From Gammaproteobacteria bacterium (GTDB lineage: Bacteria; Pseudomonadota; Gammaproteobacteria; GCA-001735895), in NCBI GenBank assembly GCA_015494335.1, contig WGBK01000032.1, positions 1-18,782 on the forward strand: a stretch of DNA of 18,782 bases, in the 5' to 3' direction. The position numbers and the translations under genes were made by a program. Shown here piece by piece: positions 1 to 6,386 of this stretch; the stretch's first letter is position 1, and each line of letters starts with the position of its first letter. Under the pieces are notes generated by a model. It was not told where the DNA came from. It searched no databases and saw only the letters and a list, made by a program, of their open reading frames with translations.

Positions 1-1
1 A

Positions 2-271
2 CACCGTTTCTATGTCGACGACACGCTGCTGACCCAGGCCGCCTTGCGACAGGGAGCGGGGCTGTCCATTCTTCCCTGTTTTCTGGGCGACCCCGATCCC
101 GAGCTAGAGCGATATGGTGAACCCAACCCCGATTGGGAACTGGGCCTGTGGATCCTGCTGCATCCCGACCTCAAGCGTACGGGTCGGGTGTTGGCATTCC
201 GATCCTTCCTGACCGAGGCCATAGAAGCGCGCAAGGATCTGTTCGAGGGGCGCGACGTACAATCGGCCTGA
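2..271 (+). CDS. LysR-family transcriptional regulator, C-terminal fragment
   Basis: The reading frame enters from the left edge and ends at a TGA at 269-271, so only about 89 C-terminal residues are visible. The fragment has the features of the last part of a LysR substrate-binding domain: a run beginning FYVDDTLLTQAALRQGAG, a hydrophobic strand with ILPCFLGD, then WILLHPDLKRTGRVLAFRSF before a helical end. This is the usual LysR ending, in which a conserved 'hpdlr..prvraf.dfl' strand-helix closes the effector-binding domain. The N-terminal DNA-binding helix-turn-helix lies outside the window, so target genes and effector cannot be inferred. It is convergent with the LigD-type gene, whose stop is 25 bases away, with no obvious terminator between them. 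Confidence 0.8.
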   Translation, partial: HRFYVDDTLLTQAALRQGAGLSILPCFLGDPDPELERYGEPNPDWELGLWILLHPDLKRTGRVLAFRSFLTEAIEARKDLFEGRDVQSA

Positions 272-295
272 CGAGTCCGGAAGCCGAGAATGATT

Positions 296-1180
296 TCATG
301 GTCGATCGGCCAGGGTTTTCAGCAAGGGGGCAAAGAGGTCGCCTTTCTGCTCGATACGCTTCGGCAGGGCTTCCAGGGTGAAATCAGTGGGTCGGAATTT
401 GCCTTGCTTCACTTCCTCCCATTCCAGCGGTGTCGAGACGGGCGCTCCGGGCAGGGCCCGCAGGGTATAGGGGGCTGCGGTGTTGCGGCCGATGCTGTTC
501 TGGCGGTAGTCGATGCTGACGAGCCGGCCGCTGTGTGTCTCGCGCCGGGGCAGCTGGATCAGTTTCGGGTGCCGGTCGGCCAGTTCCCGCGTCAGTTCAT
601 GCACCCAGTCGCGCAGCGCATCGAAATCCGCATACTCCTGAATCGGCACATAGACATGCAGGCCGCTGGCACCGCTGGTTTTCGGAAAACCTTCGAGACC
701 CCGTTGTCCGAGTTCCTCGTGCAGCAGCAGGGCGGATGCGAGTACGGCGGGGAAATCCACGCGGTCGCCGGGATCCAGATCGAACACGGCCCAGTCGGGT
801 CGGTCCAGCTGGGGCGCTCGGGATGCCCACAGGTGAAACTCGATGCTGCCGAGATTGGCCAGGTAGATCAGCCCGCCGAGGTCGTCCACCAGAGGCAAGT
901 TAATGGAATGGGGGTGGCTGCGGGTCTGATAGGGCACCGAGCGCAGCCACGACGGCGCCGAGGCGGGAAGTTCGCGGCGGTAAAAGGACGGCCCGTGGAT
1001 GCCGCGTGGGAACAGGCGCAGGGTGACCGGTCGGTCGCGGAAATAGGGCAACATCACCGGGCCGATGCGCCGGTAGTATTCGATCATGTCGATCTTGGTC
1101 CATCCGTCCTCGGGCCAGTAGGGCTTGTCCGGATGGGTAATGGCAATCGGATGGCTAGTGTCTGATTCAGAGTGGGACAT
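296..1180 (-). CDS. LigD-type polymerase domain protein (primase-polymerase, stand-alone)
   Basis: A 294-residue protein made only of the archaeo-eukaryotic primase-like polymerase domain found in the bacterial NHEJ enzyme LigD. Visible signatures are the catalytic acidic pair in FDLDPGD (Asp134, Asp136), SGASGLHVYVPI with His175, a third acidic residue in SIDYRQN (Asp224), and the family's IEFHLWASR segment. Such domains add (ribo)nucleotides at double-strand break ends with Ku and a ligase. No ligase or phosphoesterase domain and no Ku gene is visible here, so this is a stand-alone polymerase. The frame is open upstream to 1315, but 1180 is preferred because similarity begins just after it (HPIAITHPDKPYWPEDGWTK) and a TTGACA-type promoter ends close by. 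No strong ribosome-binding site precedes this ATG, so the exact start is uncertain. Confidence 0.85.
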   Translation of the reverse strand: MSHSESDTSHPIAITHPDKPYWPEDGWTKIDMIEYYRRIGPVMLPYFRDRPVTLRLFPRGIHGPSFYRRELPASAPSWLRSVPYQTRSHPHSINLPLVDDLGGLIYLANLGSIEFHLWASRAPQLDRPDWAVFDLDPGDRVDFPAVLASALLLHEELGQRGLEGFPKTSGASGLHVYVPIQEYADFDALRDWVHELTRELADRHPKLIQLPRRETHSGRLVSIDYRQNSIGRNTAAPYTLRALPGAPVSTPLEWEEVKQGKFRPTDFTLEALPKRIEQKGDLFAPLLKTLADRP

Positions 1181-1207
1181 GGGTAATCCGCATGGACCAG
1201 GGCTTCC

Positions 1208-1236
1208 ATCCTCGTCCCGCTTGCCGGCCCTGTCAA
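1208..1236 (-). promoter_or_regulatory. Possible sigma-70 promoter for the LigD-type gene
   Basis: On the minus strand a perfect TTGACA (complement of 1231-1236) is followed after 17 bases by GAGGAT (complement of 1208-1213), giving a start near 1201 and a leader of about 20 bases to the ATG at 1180. The -10 matches the consensus at only three of six positions, so this is tentative. It supports the downstream start codon over the earlier in-frame ATGs. Confidence 0.35.
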
Positions 1237-1298
1237 TCATTGCTGCGGCTGGTTTCCGCTCCCGCCAACCGGTATCCTTGGCCGACTTCATTGACCGC

Positions 1299-1622
1299 AT
1301 GTCTGTTATGTCCAACCTGGTGATCTGGATTATCGTCGTTGCCTTCTATGCGCCTCTGCATTTCATGCTGCCGGTGGTGTTCCTGTTCATCACCGGACGG
1401 GAGAGCGAGGAACTGCGCCGGCAATTGATCCGCAGCGTGGTTCGCGACGCTTTCCTGTCGATGGTGGTGGCGGTGGCGCTGGCCGTGTTGCTGGTGCAAC
1501 TGGGTTGGATCCTGCCGGCCATGCTGCTGTTGATGCTGTCGATGGCGATGCCCTTCCTGCGCATCGTCCGTTCCCGCCGTCTGCTGGCGGGGGAGGAGAG
1601 CAATGAAACACAAGTCGGCTGA
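1299..1622 (+). CDS. Small hydrophobic membrane protein of unknown function
   Basis: About 107 residues, not recognised. Two to three membrane segments are visible: one near residues 6-32 (LVIWIIVVAFYAPLHFMLPV and on), and a hydrophobic stretch from about 50 to 92 that could cross the membrane twice, followed by a basic end (RIVRSRRLL) that would stay in the cytoplasm by the positive-inside rule. A charged loop (TGRESEELRRQLIRS) separates them. Two ATGs, 1299 and 1308, are possible and neither has a good ribosome-binding site. The frame is open back to 1125, but that extension runs antisense into the LigD-type gene and is not hydrophobic. Its 3' end overlaps the patatin gene by 20 bases, so the two are probably co-transcribed and translationally coupled. 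It may be a membrane partner of the lipase, but that is only context. Confidence 0.6.
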   Translation: MSVMSNLVIWIIVVAFYAPLHFMLPVVFLFITGRESEELRRQLIRSVVRDAFLSMVVAVALAVLLVQLGWILPAMLLLMLSMAMPFLRIVRSRRLLAGEESNETQVG

Positions 1623-2568
1623 CCGGCGCGGGCCACGTATCGGCATTGCCCTGGGCAGCGGCTCCGCCCGCGGCTGGTCGCATATCGGCGTGCTGCGCAG
1701 GCTTGAGGAAATGGGCGTGGTGCCGGATATCGTGGCCGGTTGTTCGATCGGCGCCTTTGTCGGCGCGGCCTACGTCAACGGCCGGCTCGACGAGATCGAG
1801 GCCTGGACGCGGGCGCTGGACTGGAAGGACATCCTCGGCTTCATGGATGTAACGCTGGTGGGCGGCGGCCTGGTGCAGGGCGACCGCTTGCTGCAGTCCG
1901 CCAGGGAATTCATCGATTCCACCCACTTCGAAAAGCTGGAAAAACCCTTTGCCACGGTGGCGACCAACATGGAGACCGGGCGCGAGGTGTGGTTCCGTGA
2001 AGGGCCGTTGCTGGAAGGCGTGCGGGCTTCCTTCGCCTTGCCGGGTCTGTTCACTCCGATCAAGGTGAACGGGGAATGGCTGGTCGACGGCGGCTTGACC
2101 AACCCGGTCCCTGTCTCGCTGTGTCGGGCGATGGGTGCGGATATCGTTATCGCCGTCAATCTCAACGGCGATATCGTCGGCAAGCATCGCAACCGCCGCA
2201 AGCTCAAGCATCTGCCCGAACCGAAGGACGAGGCCAATGCAGAATTCAATTTCATGCAGCGCTTGTCGGAACAGATCCGCAGCAGCCTGAGCGAACGCAG
2301 GGACGACTGGCTCAAGAGCATACTTGGTGACGAGGAAGATCGACCGGGATTGTTCGAGGTCACGGCCAGCTCCATCAATATCATGCAGGACCGCATCACC
2401 CGCAGCCGCATGGCCGGGGATCCGCCGGAAATCCTGATCGAGCCGCGCCTGGCACACCTGGCCCTGATGGAGTTCGATCGTGCAGCCGATGCCATTGCCG
2501 AGGGCCGGGCGGCGGTGGAGCGCATGCAACCGGTGATTTCGCACTGGCTGGATCTGCCCGGACGGTGA
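1603..2568 (+). CDS. Patatin-like phospholipase family protein (RssA-like)
   Basis: A 321-residue serine hydrolase of the patatin fold. The glycine-rich oxyanion loop is at residues 18-24 (GSGSARG), the nucleophile elbow GCSIG has Ser48, and the catalytic partner Asp162 is in VDGGLTNPVP, so the Ser-Asp dyad is complete. Length and order match bacterial RssA-type proteins, which hydrolyse acyl esters of membrane lipids. The natural substrate cannot be read from sequence. No signal peptide is seen, so it should act on the cytoplasmic face of the membrane. The ATG at 1603 has a strong ribosome-binding site (GGGGGAGGAG, 6 bases upstream) lying inside the end of the preceding membrane-protein gene. 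No strong terminator follows. Confidence 0.88.
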   Translation: MKHKSADRRGPRIGIALGSGSARGWSHIGVLRRLEEMGVVPDIVAGCSIGAFVGAAYVNGRLDEIEAWTRALDWKDILGFMDVTLVGGGLVQGDRLLQSAREFIDSTHFEKLEKPFATVATNMETGREVWFREGPLLEGVRASFALPGLFTPIKVNGEWLVDGGLTNPVPVSLCRAMGADIVIAVNLNGDIVGKHRNRRKLKHLPEPKDEANAEFNFMQRLSEQIRSSLSERRDDWLKSILGDEEDRPGLFEVTASSINIMQDRITRSRMAGDPPEILIEPRLAHLALMEFDRAADAIAEGRAAVERMQPVISHWLDLPGR

Positions 2569-2583
2569 GTCGGACGAATCCCT

Positions 2584-2612
2584 TCGCTATTTCTCCGGCC
2601 TTCGCGTATACT
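2584..2612 (+). promoter_or_regulatory. Possible promoter for rhlE
   Basis: TATACT at 2607-2612 is a good -10 hexamer. The hexamer 17 bases upstream (TCGCTA, 2584-2589) matches the -35 at only three positions. If used, rhlE has a leader of about 160 bases in which I see no riboswitch. The 2569-2775 gap contains nothing else I can support. Confidence 0.3.
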
Positions 2613-2775
2613 CATGCCATCTCGGCGCCCGATCGGTCAGCGCCGCAGCCCTCGCGGTTCGATTCTTCCCTGAAGATACACACCCCGAAACACCCTTTAT
2701 TTTACGCCACGACCGATTCACGGCCGTACTTCCTGCAAGTGGGCTGTCGGGGCGATTTCCGGAGTTATTCCCCAG

Positions 2776-4095
2776 ATGTCATTTGATTCACTCGGCCTTT
2801 CGGCCGAAATTCTTCGTGCTGTGTCCGAACAGGGCTACAGCGAACCCACGCCGGTTCAGAAACAGGCGATTCCGCTCATCCTCGAAGGCCGCGATCTGCT
2901 CGCCGGCGCCCAGACCGGCACCGGCAAGACGGCCGGCTTCACCCTGCCGTTGCTGCAGTTGCTGTCCCAGCGTCCGGGCAAGTCCGCGCGCAAGCCGCGA
3001 GCCCTGGTGTTGACCCCGACCCGGGAGCTGGCAGCCCAGATCGGCGAGAATGTCGAGGCCTATGGTCGCCATTTGTCACTGAAATCGACGGTGATCTTTG
3101 GCGGCGTCAAGATCAACCCGCAGATCGACCGCCTGCGTCGCGGTGTTGATATCCTGGTGGCCACGCCAGGGCGCCTGCTCGATCATGTCGGCCAGAAAAC
3201 CCTGGATCTCTCGGCGGTGGAAATTCTCGTGCTCGACGAAGCCGACCGCATGCTCGACATGGGCTTCATCCACGATATCAAGAAGGTGCTCGCGCTGCTG
3301 CCGCGCAAGCGCCAGAACCTGCTGTTCTCGGCTACCTACAATTCGACCATCCGTCAGCTGGCCGACGGCCTGCTGGACAACCCGGCCCAGGTCGAGGTGG
3401 CGCAGCGCAATACCACCGCCGAGCGGGTATCGCAACGCGTTCACCCCGTGGACAAGGCGCGCAAGCGCGAACTGCTGTCCTGGCTGATCGGTGACGGGGA
3501 ATGGCGACAGGTGCTGGTGTTCACCCGCACCAAGCACGGTGCCAACCGCCTGGCGGAACAACTGGGCAAGGATGGCATCAGCGCCGCGGCGATCCACGGC
3601 AACAAGAGCCAGGGCGCGCGCACCAAGGCCCTGGCCGGCTTCAAGCAGGGAGACATCCGGGTGCTGGTGGCTACCGACATCGCGGCTCGCGGTCTCGATA
3701 TCGACCAGCTGCCCCATGTGGTCAACTACGAACTGCCGAATGTCCCCGAGGATTATGTGCACCGCATCGGTCGCACCGGGCGTGCCGGTCGCGAAGGTGA
3801 GGCCGTTTCCCTGGTCTGTGTCGATGAGCACAAGCTGCTGCGAGATATCGAGAAACTGTTGAAGAAACCCATTCCTTCGCAGGTCATCGAGGGTTTCGAG
3901 CCGGATCCGTCGATCCCCGCCGAACCGATCCAGATGGGTCGAGGCTCGCGCAACGGTGGGCAACGCAATGGTGGCCGCAATGGCGGCGGTCGACCGCGTC
4001 ATGCTGGTCAGGCACGCGGCCAGGGCGGAAACGGATCCCGCAAAGGGGCGGGGCGAGAACGTGGTGGCAACCAACGCCGCAGCCGCGCCGCCTGA
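2776..4095 (+). CDS. rhlE: DEAD-box ATP-dependent RNA helicase RhlE
   Basis: A 439-residue RNA helicase that unwinds short duplexes using ATP, acting in ribosome assembly, RNA decay and cold growth. All core motifs are visible: Q motif (PTPVQKQAIP, Gln28), motif I AQTGTGKT (45-52), PTREL (81-85), DEAD (154-157), SAT (185-187), then VATDIAARGLDID and HRIGRTGRAG in the second RecA domain. From about residue 385 a low-complexity basic tail rich in Gly, Arg and Asn extends to the end, typical of RhlE proteins and likely to bind RNA non-specifically. The ATG has GGAG at 2761-2764, a slightly long 11-base spacing. It ends against a strong terminator and is convergent with the RRM gene. Confidence 0.93.
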   Translation: MSFDSLGLSAEILRAVSEQGYSEPTPVQKQAIPLILEGRDLLAGAQTGTGKTAGFTLPLLQLLSQRPGKSARKPRALVLTPTRELAAQIGENVEAYGRHLSLKSTVIFGGVKINPQIDRLRRGVDILVATPGRLLDHVGQKTLDLSAVEILVLDEADRMLDMGFIHDIKKVLALLPRKRQNLLFSATYNSTIRQLADGLLDNPAQVEVAQRNTTAERVSQRVHPVDKARKRELLSWLIGDGEWRQVLVFTRTKHGANRLAEQLGKDGISAAAIHGNKSQGARTKALAGFKQGDIRVLVATDIAARGLDIDQLPHVVNYELPNVPEDYVHRIGRTGRAGREGEAVSLVCVDEHKLLRDIEKLLKKPIPSQVIEGFEPDPSIPAEPIQMGRGSRNGGQRNGGRNGGGRPRHAGQARGQGGNGSRKGAGRERGGNQRRSRAA

Positions 4096-4152
4096 CGGTC
4101 CGATCCCGGTTATCCCTTCGGGGGATGCCGGGTTTGCTGAAAGCAGACACGA

Positions 4153-4188
4153 AAAAGCCGGGGCCTCGCAAGAGCCCCCGGCTTTTTG
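4153..4188. terminator. Bidirectional intrinsic terminator between rhlE and the RRM gene
   Basis: A stem pairing AAAAAGCCGGGG with CCCCCGGCTTTTT arms around a short loop. The A-tract on one side and T-tract on the other let it end transcripts from both strands. It sits between two convergent genes, as expected. Confidence 0.9.
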
Positions 4189-4217
4189 CTGTCCGGGAGT
4201 GGGCAGGGATATACGGG

Positions 4218-4493
4218 TCAGCGACGTCGGCCGCGGCCCTTCTTTGCCTTGGGGTCTTCGAAGCGCACGCGCAGGGCCATTTCGGCGCCGGGCACGGTCT
4301 TGCCGTCGAGCGCGGCCTGGGCGGCGCGGGCTTCATGGCCTTCCATCTCGATGAAACCGAAACCCTTGCAGCGGCCGCTGAAGATGTCGGTGATGATCTT
4401 GATCGAACGTACCTTGCCGAATTCGGAAAACAGCGCGCTTACGGAGGCTTCGGTGGCGTCGGGCGACAGGTTGCTGACAAACAGCTTTTTCAT
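4218..4493 (-). CDS. Single-RRM RNA-binding protein
   Basis: A 91-residue protein that is almost entirely one RNA recognition motif. RNP2 is LFVSNL (residues 4-9) and RNP1 is KGFGFIEM (43-50), with the aromatic positions that stack on RNA bases (Phe5, Phe45, Phe47) present. The last RNP1 position is Met rather than Phe/Tyr. The C-terminus is basic (PKAKKGRGRRR), a usual auxiliary RNA contact. Bacterial single-RRM proteins of this size are often cold-inducible RNA chaperones, which fits its neighbours, a cold-shock protein upstream on the same strand and an RNA helicase on the other. The ATG at 4493 is preceded on the minus strand by GAGGA about 8 bases upstream. It may be transcribed partly by read-through from cspA, since no clear promoter is seen in the 95-base gap. 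Confidence 0.9.
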   Translation of the reverse strand: MKKLFVSNLSPDATEASVSALFSEFGKVRSIKIITDIFSGRCKGFGFIEMEGHEARAAQAALDGKTVPGAEMALRVRFEDPKAKKGRGRRR

Positions 4494-4538
4494 GGAGAGT
4501 CCTCGGGAGGGAGACAGCCGGCGAGAATACGTCGGCAG

Positions 4539-4563
4539 AAAAAAAGCCCCGCAATGCGGGGCT
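4539..4563 (-). terminator. Intrinsic terminator downstream of cspA
   Basis: A hairpin AGCCCCGC-AAT-GCGGGGCT at about 4545-4563 is followed on the minus strand by a run of seven T (complement of the A-run at 4539-4545). It should end the cspA transcript before the RRM gene, although partial read-through is possible. Confidence 0.85.
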
Positions 4564-4588
4564 TCTTCAGGCTTGGATCGTGTTCGAC

Positions 4589-4795
4589 TCAGTTGGTCGG
4601 GGACACGTTGGCGGCCTGCAGACCCTTGGGTCCGTTTTCAACGTCGAAAGTGACGGCCTGACCTTCGGTCAGGGATTTGAAACCGGAGCCCTGGATAGCG
4701 GAGAAATGGACGAATACATCGTCGCCGCCATCGGTAGGGGAAATGAAGCCGAAGCCCTTGGATTCGTTAAACCACTTAACGGTGCCTGTAGTCAT
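4589..4795 (-). CDS. CspA-family cold-shock protein
   Basis: A 68-residue single cold-shock domain, the full length for this family. It carries both nucleic-acid-binding motifs: RNP1 in KWFNESKGFGFI (residues 7-18) and RNP2 as VFVHF (27-31). It then has the expected SAI, G-F-K-S-L-T-E-G-Q and V-x-F-D-V-E-N-G-P-K-G-L-Q-A-A-N-V segments. Such proteins bind single-stranded RNA or DNA, melt secondary structure and keep mRNA translatable, in the cold or during growth. The ATG at 4795 has AAGG about 8 bases upstream. It has a long leader with a 5'-terminal hairpin and its own terminator, so it is probably a single-gene unit. Which csp paralogue it is cannot be told from sequence alone. Confidence 0.95.
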   Translation of the reverse strand: MTTGTVKWFNESKGFGFISPTDGGDDVFVHFSAIQGSGFKSLTEGQAVTFDVENGPKGLQAANVSPTN

Positions 4796-4905
4796 AATAG
4801 TAACCTTGCAATAGATAGAACATAAAACCGGAGCAGATCGAAAGGGAACAGAAGAAATCGGGAAGAGAACTACTGAGAACTTGTGAGATGCGACCGGTTG
4901 ATAAA

Positions 4906-4936
4906 CATCGGATCCTGTCCGATGCGCAGCACTATA
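4906..4936 (-). promoter_or_regulatory. Putative cspA promoter (-10) and 5'-terminal leader hairpin
   Basis: On the minus strand TATAGT (complement of 4931-4936) is a plausible -10. No convincing -35 lies at 16-18 bases. It predicts a start at 4924, giving a leader of about 129 bases. A perfect 7-bp hairpin (CATCGGA, 5-base loop, TCCGATG, 4906-4924) begins exactly at that position. Long leaders with a 5'-end stem are typical of cold-regulated csp mRNAs. The rest of the leader, 4796-4905, is AT-rich and pyrimidine-rich on the transcribed strand, with no other clear structure. Confidence 0.4.
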
Positions 4937-5065
4937 CAGTAAAATGCCGGGGCGGTGTGATTTATTTGCGACCTGTCCGGCTGCGGGTGCGGTGTCCGGA
5001 AAACAGGCAATGGGTCACATCTTCCCTGAAAAGAAAGACTTAGCCTGTCTACCTGAAAAAACAGA

Positions 5066-5094
5066 TTAGAAATCCTCGCTAAATGGACTATATT
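5066..5094 (+). promoter_or_regulatory. Possible promoter for rpfG-rpfC
   Basis: TATATT (5089-5094) lies 17 bases after TTAGAA (5066-5071). The -10 matches the consensus at five positions and the -35 at three. The predicted start near 5101 would put both inverted repeats at 5107-5180 inside the rpfG leader. In the 412-base gap between cspA and rpfG, the stretch from about 4945 to 5065 shows nothing I can support. Confidence 0.35.
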
Positions 5095-5106
5095 CCAGAG
5101 TCCGGC

Positions 5107-5148
5107 CCATGAACCCGGCAATTCTCAAGGAGAATGCAGGGTTCATGG
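5107..5148 (+). repeat. Nested inverted repeat (two-tier hairpin) in the rpfG leader
   Basis: Outer arms CCATGAACCC (5107-5116) and GGGTTCATGG (5139-5148) are perfectly complementary over 10 bp. Inside them ATTCTC (5121-5126) and GAGAAT (5130-5135) form a second 6-bp stem with a 3-base loop. The two stems are separated by small internal loops of 4 and 3 bases. No T-tract follows, so it is not a terminator as it stands. Confidence 0.75.
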
Positions 5149-5160
5149 CAGGCTGGTGCG

Positions 5161-5180
5161 TTTCGGGTCCGGACCCGAAA
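5161..5180. repeat. Perfect 20-bp palindrome upstream of rpfG
   Basis: TTTCGGGTCC is followed directly by its reverse complement GGACCCGAAA, with no spacer. It ends 27 bases before the rpfG GTG and just before the ribosome-binding site. It could be an operator for a dimeric regulator or a stem near the ribosome-binding site. The sequence shows the symmetry but not the role. Confidence 0.8.
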
Positions 5181-5207
5181 GCGTTGGAATAAACGGGAAG
5201 GGAATCA

Positions 5208-6386
5208 GTGTTGATGCTTGTATCAGACAGTACCCGTATTGAGGTTTCCGCTTTGAATGTCATGCGAAAGAACGCCGGCCCCGCAGCCGCGTCGACCAAC
5301 ATTGCCGCCTATGAGCAGGCGCGCCGCCTGAGCGTGATGCGCCGCCGTCGACAGGTGGTCATCGTCGACGACGAGACGACCGGTCGTTCCATCCTCGAAC
5401 GCGTGATTCAGCGTATCGACGAGGATCTCCAGGTCATTCCCTTCGAAACGGCCCGTGCCGCGCTGCAGTGGCTGCAGCGGCATCGCGCGGACCTGGTCAT
5501 TACCGACTACCGCATGCCGGACCTCGACGGCATCGAGTTCATTCGCCGCATGCGCCAGTTCGAATGCTGTCAGAGCGTCCCGGTGATGATGATCACCGTG
5601 GTGACCGAACGCCGGGTGCGCCACGAAGCGCTGGAGGCTGGCGCCACGGCCTTTCTGACCCGCCCCATCGACCCGATCGAATGCGGTACCAGTTGCCGCA
5701 ATCTGCTGAAGCTGCAGGAGCAGCAGTCGATCATCCAGGACAAGGCTGACTGGCTGGCCCGCCAGGTCGATCTGGCAACTCGACAGATCATCGCCCGGGA
5801 ACACGAGACCCTGCTGCGGCTGGCGCGCGCCGGCGAGTACCGGGACGAGGAGACCGGGAACCATGTGTTCCGCATGGCGCGCTATGCCCGCCAGGTGGCC
5901 GAGGAACTGGGCCTGTCGGCCGAGGAATGCGAGGACATCGAATACTCTGCGCCGATGCACGATATCGGCAAGATCGGCATTCCCGACGAGATTCTGCTCA
6001 AGCCCGGTTCCTTTGACGAACTGCAGTGGGAGCGCATGAAGCAGCACACCGTGATCGGCCACAATATCCTCAGCAACAGCGAATCCCGCTACATGAAGAT
6101 GGGCGCGGTGATTGCCCTCAACCATCATGAAAAATTCGACGGCAGCGGTTATCCAAGCGGCCTGGCCGGTGAGGAGATTCCGCTGGTTGCGCGCATCGTG
6201 GCCGTGGCCGACGTGTTCGATGCGCTGATGTCCAACCGGCCCTACAAGAAGGCCTGGCCACTGGACAAGGCCCTGCAACTGTTGCGTGACGAGTCCGGGA
6301 GTCACTTCGATCCTCAGTGCGTGGATGCCTTCTTCGCGCGCATCGACAACATCCTGGCCATTCGCGAGGAGTTGAAAGATGAGTGA
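5208..6386 (+). CDS. rpfG: RpfG-type response regulator: REC plus HD-GYP c-di-GMP phosphodiesterase
   Basis: A 392-residue protein with a receiver domain (about 48-168, phospho-acceptor Asp100 in ITDYRMPD) and an HD-GYP domain (about 195-385). The phosphodiesterase signatures are intact: HDIGKIGIPD (His251, Asp252), HHEKFDGSGYP (His306, His307, Gly-Tyr-Pro at 314-316). It should hydrolyse c-di-GMP when phosphorylated by its sensor kinase, as RpfG does in Xanthomonas. The usual beta-5 lysine of the receiver is Arg152 (FLTRPID). Its stop overlaps the rpfC start by 8 bases, so the pair is translationally coupled. The start may be GTG 5208 (5 bases after AAGGGA) or ATG 5214. The first 45 residues are low in similarity to anything I know. 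The leader carries two inverted repeats. Confidence 0.9.
   Translation: MLMLVSDSTRIEVSALNVMRKNAGPAAASTNIAAYEQARRLSVMRRRRQVVIVDDETTGRSILERVIQRIDEDLQVIPFETARAALQWLQRHRADLVITDYRMPDLDGIEFIRRMRQFECCQSVPVMMITVVTERRVRHEALEAGATAFLTRPIDPIECGTSCRNLLKLQEQQSIIQDKADWLARQVDLATRQIIAREHETLLRLARAGEYRDEETGNHVFRMARYARQVAEELGLSAEECEDIEYSAPMHDIGKIGIPDEILLKPGSFDELQWERMKQHTVIGHNILSNSESRYMKMGAVIALNHHEKFDGSGYPSGLAGEEIPLVARIVAVADVFDALMSNRPYKKAWPLDKALQLLRDESGSHFDPQCVDAFFARIDNILAIREELKDE

Noticed and set aside
290..1165. 291-codon plus-strand open frame
   Set aside because: It is antisense to the LigD-type gene, which has clear catalytic motifs. The frame shows no domain pattern and is a GC-bias shadow.
5146..5159. TGGCAGGCTGGTGC, similar to a sigma-54 promoter upstream of rpfG
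   Set aside because: The distance between GG and GC is 9 rather than the required 10 bases, and it overlaps the leader hairpin.
5101..5200. c-di-GMP riboswitch in the rpfG leader
   Set aside because: The two stems are real but do not show the conserved core or tetraloop arrangement of known c-di-GMP riboswitches.
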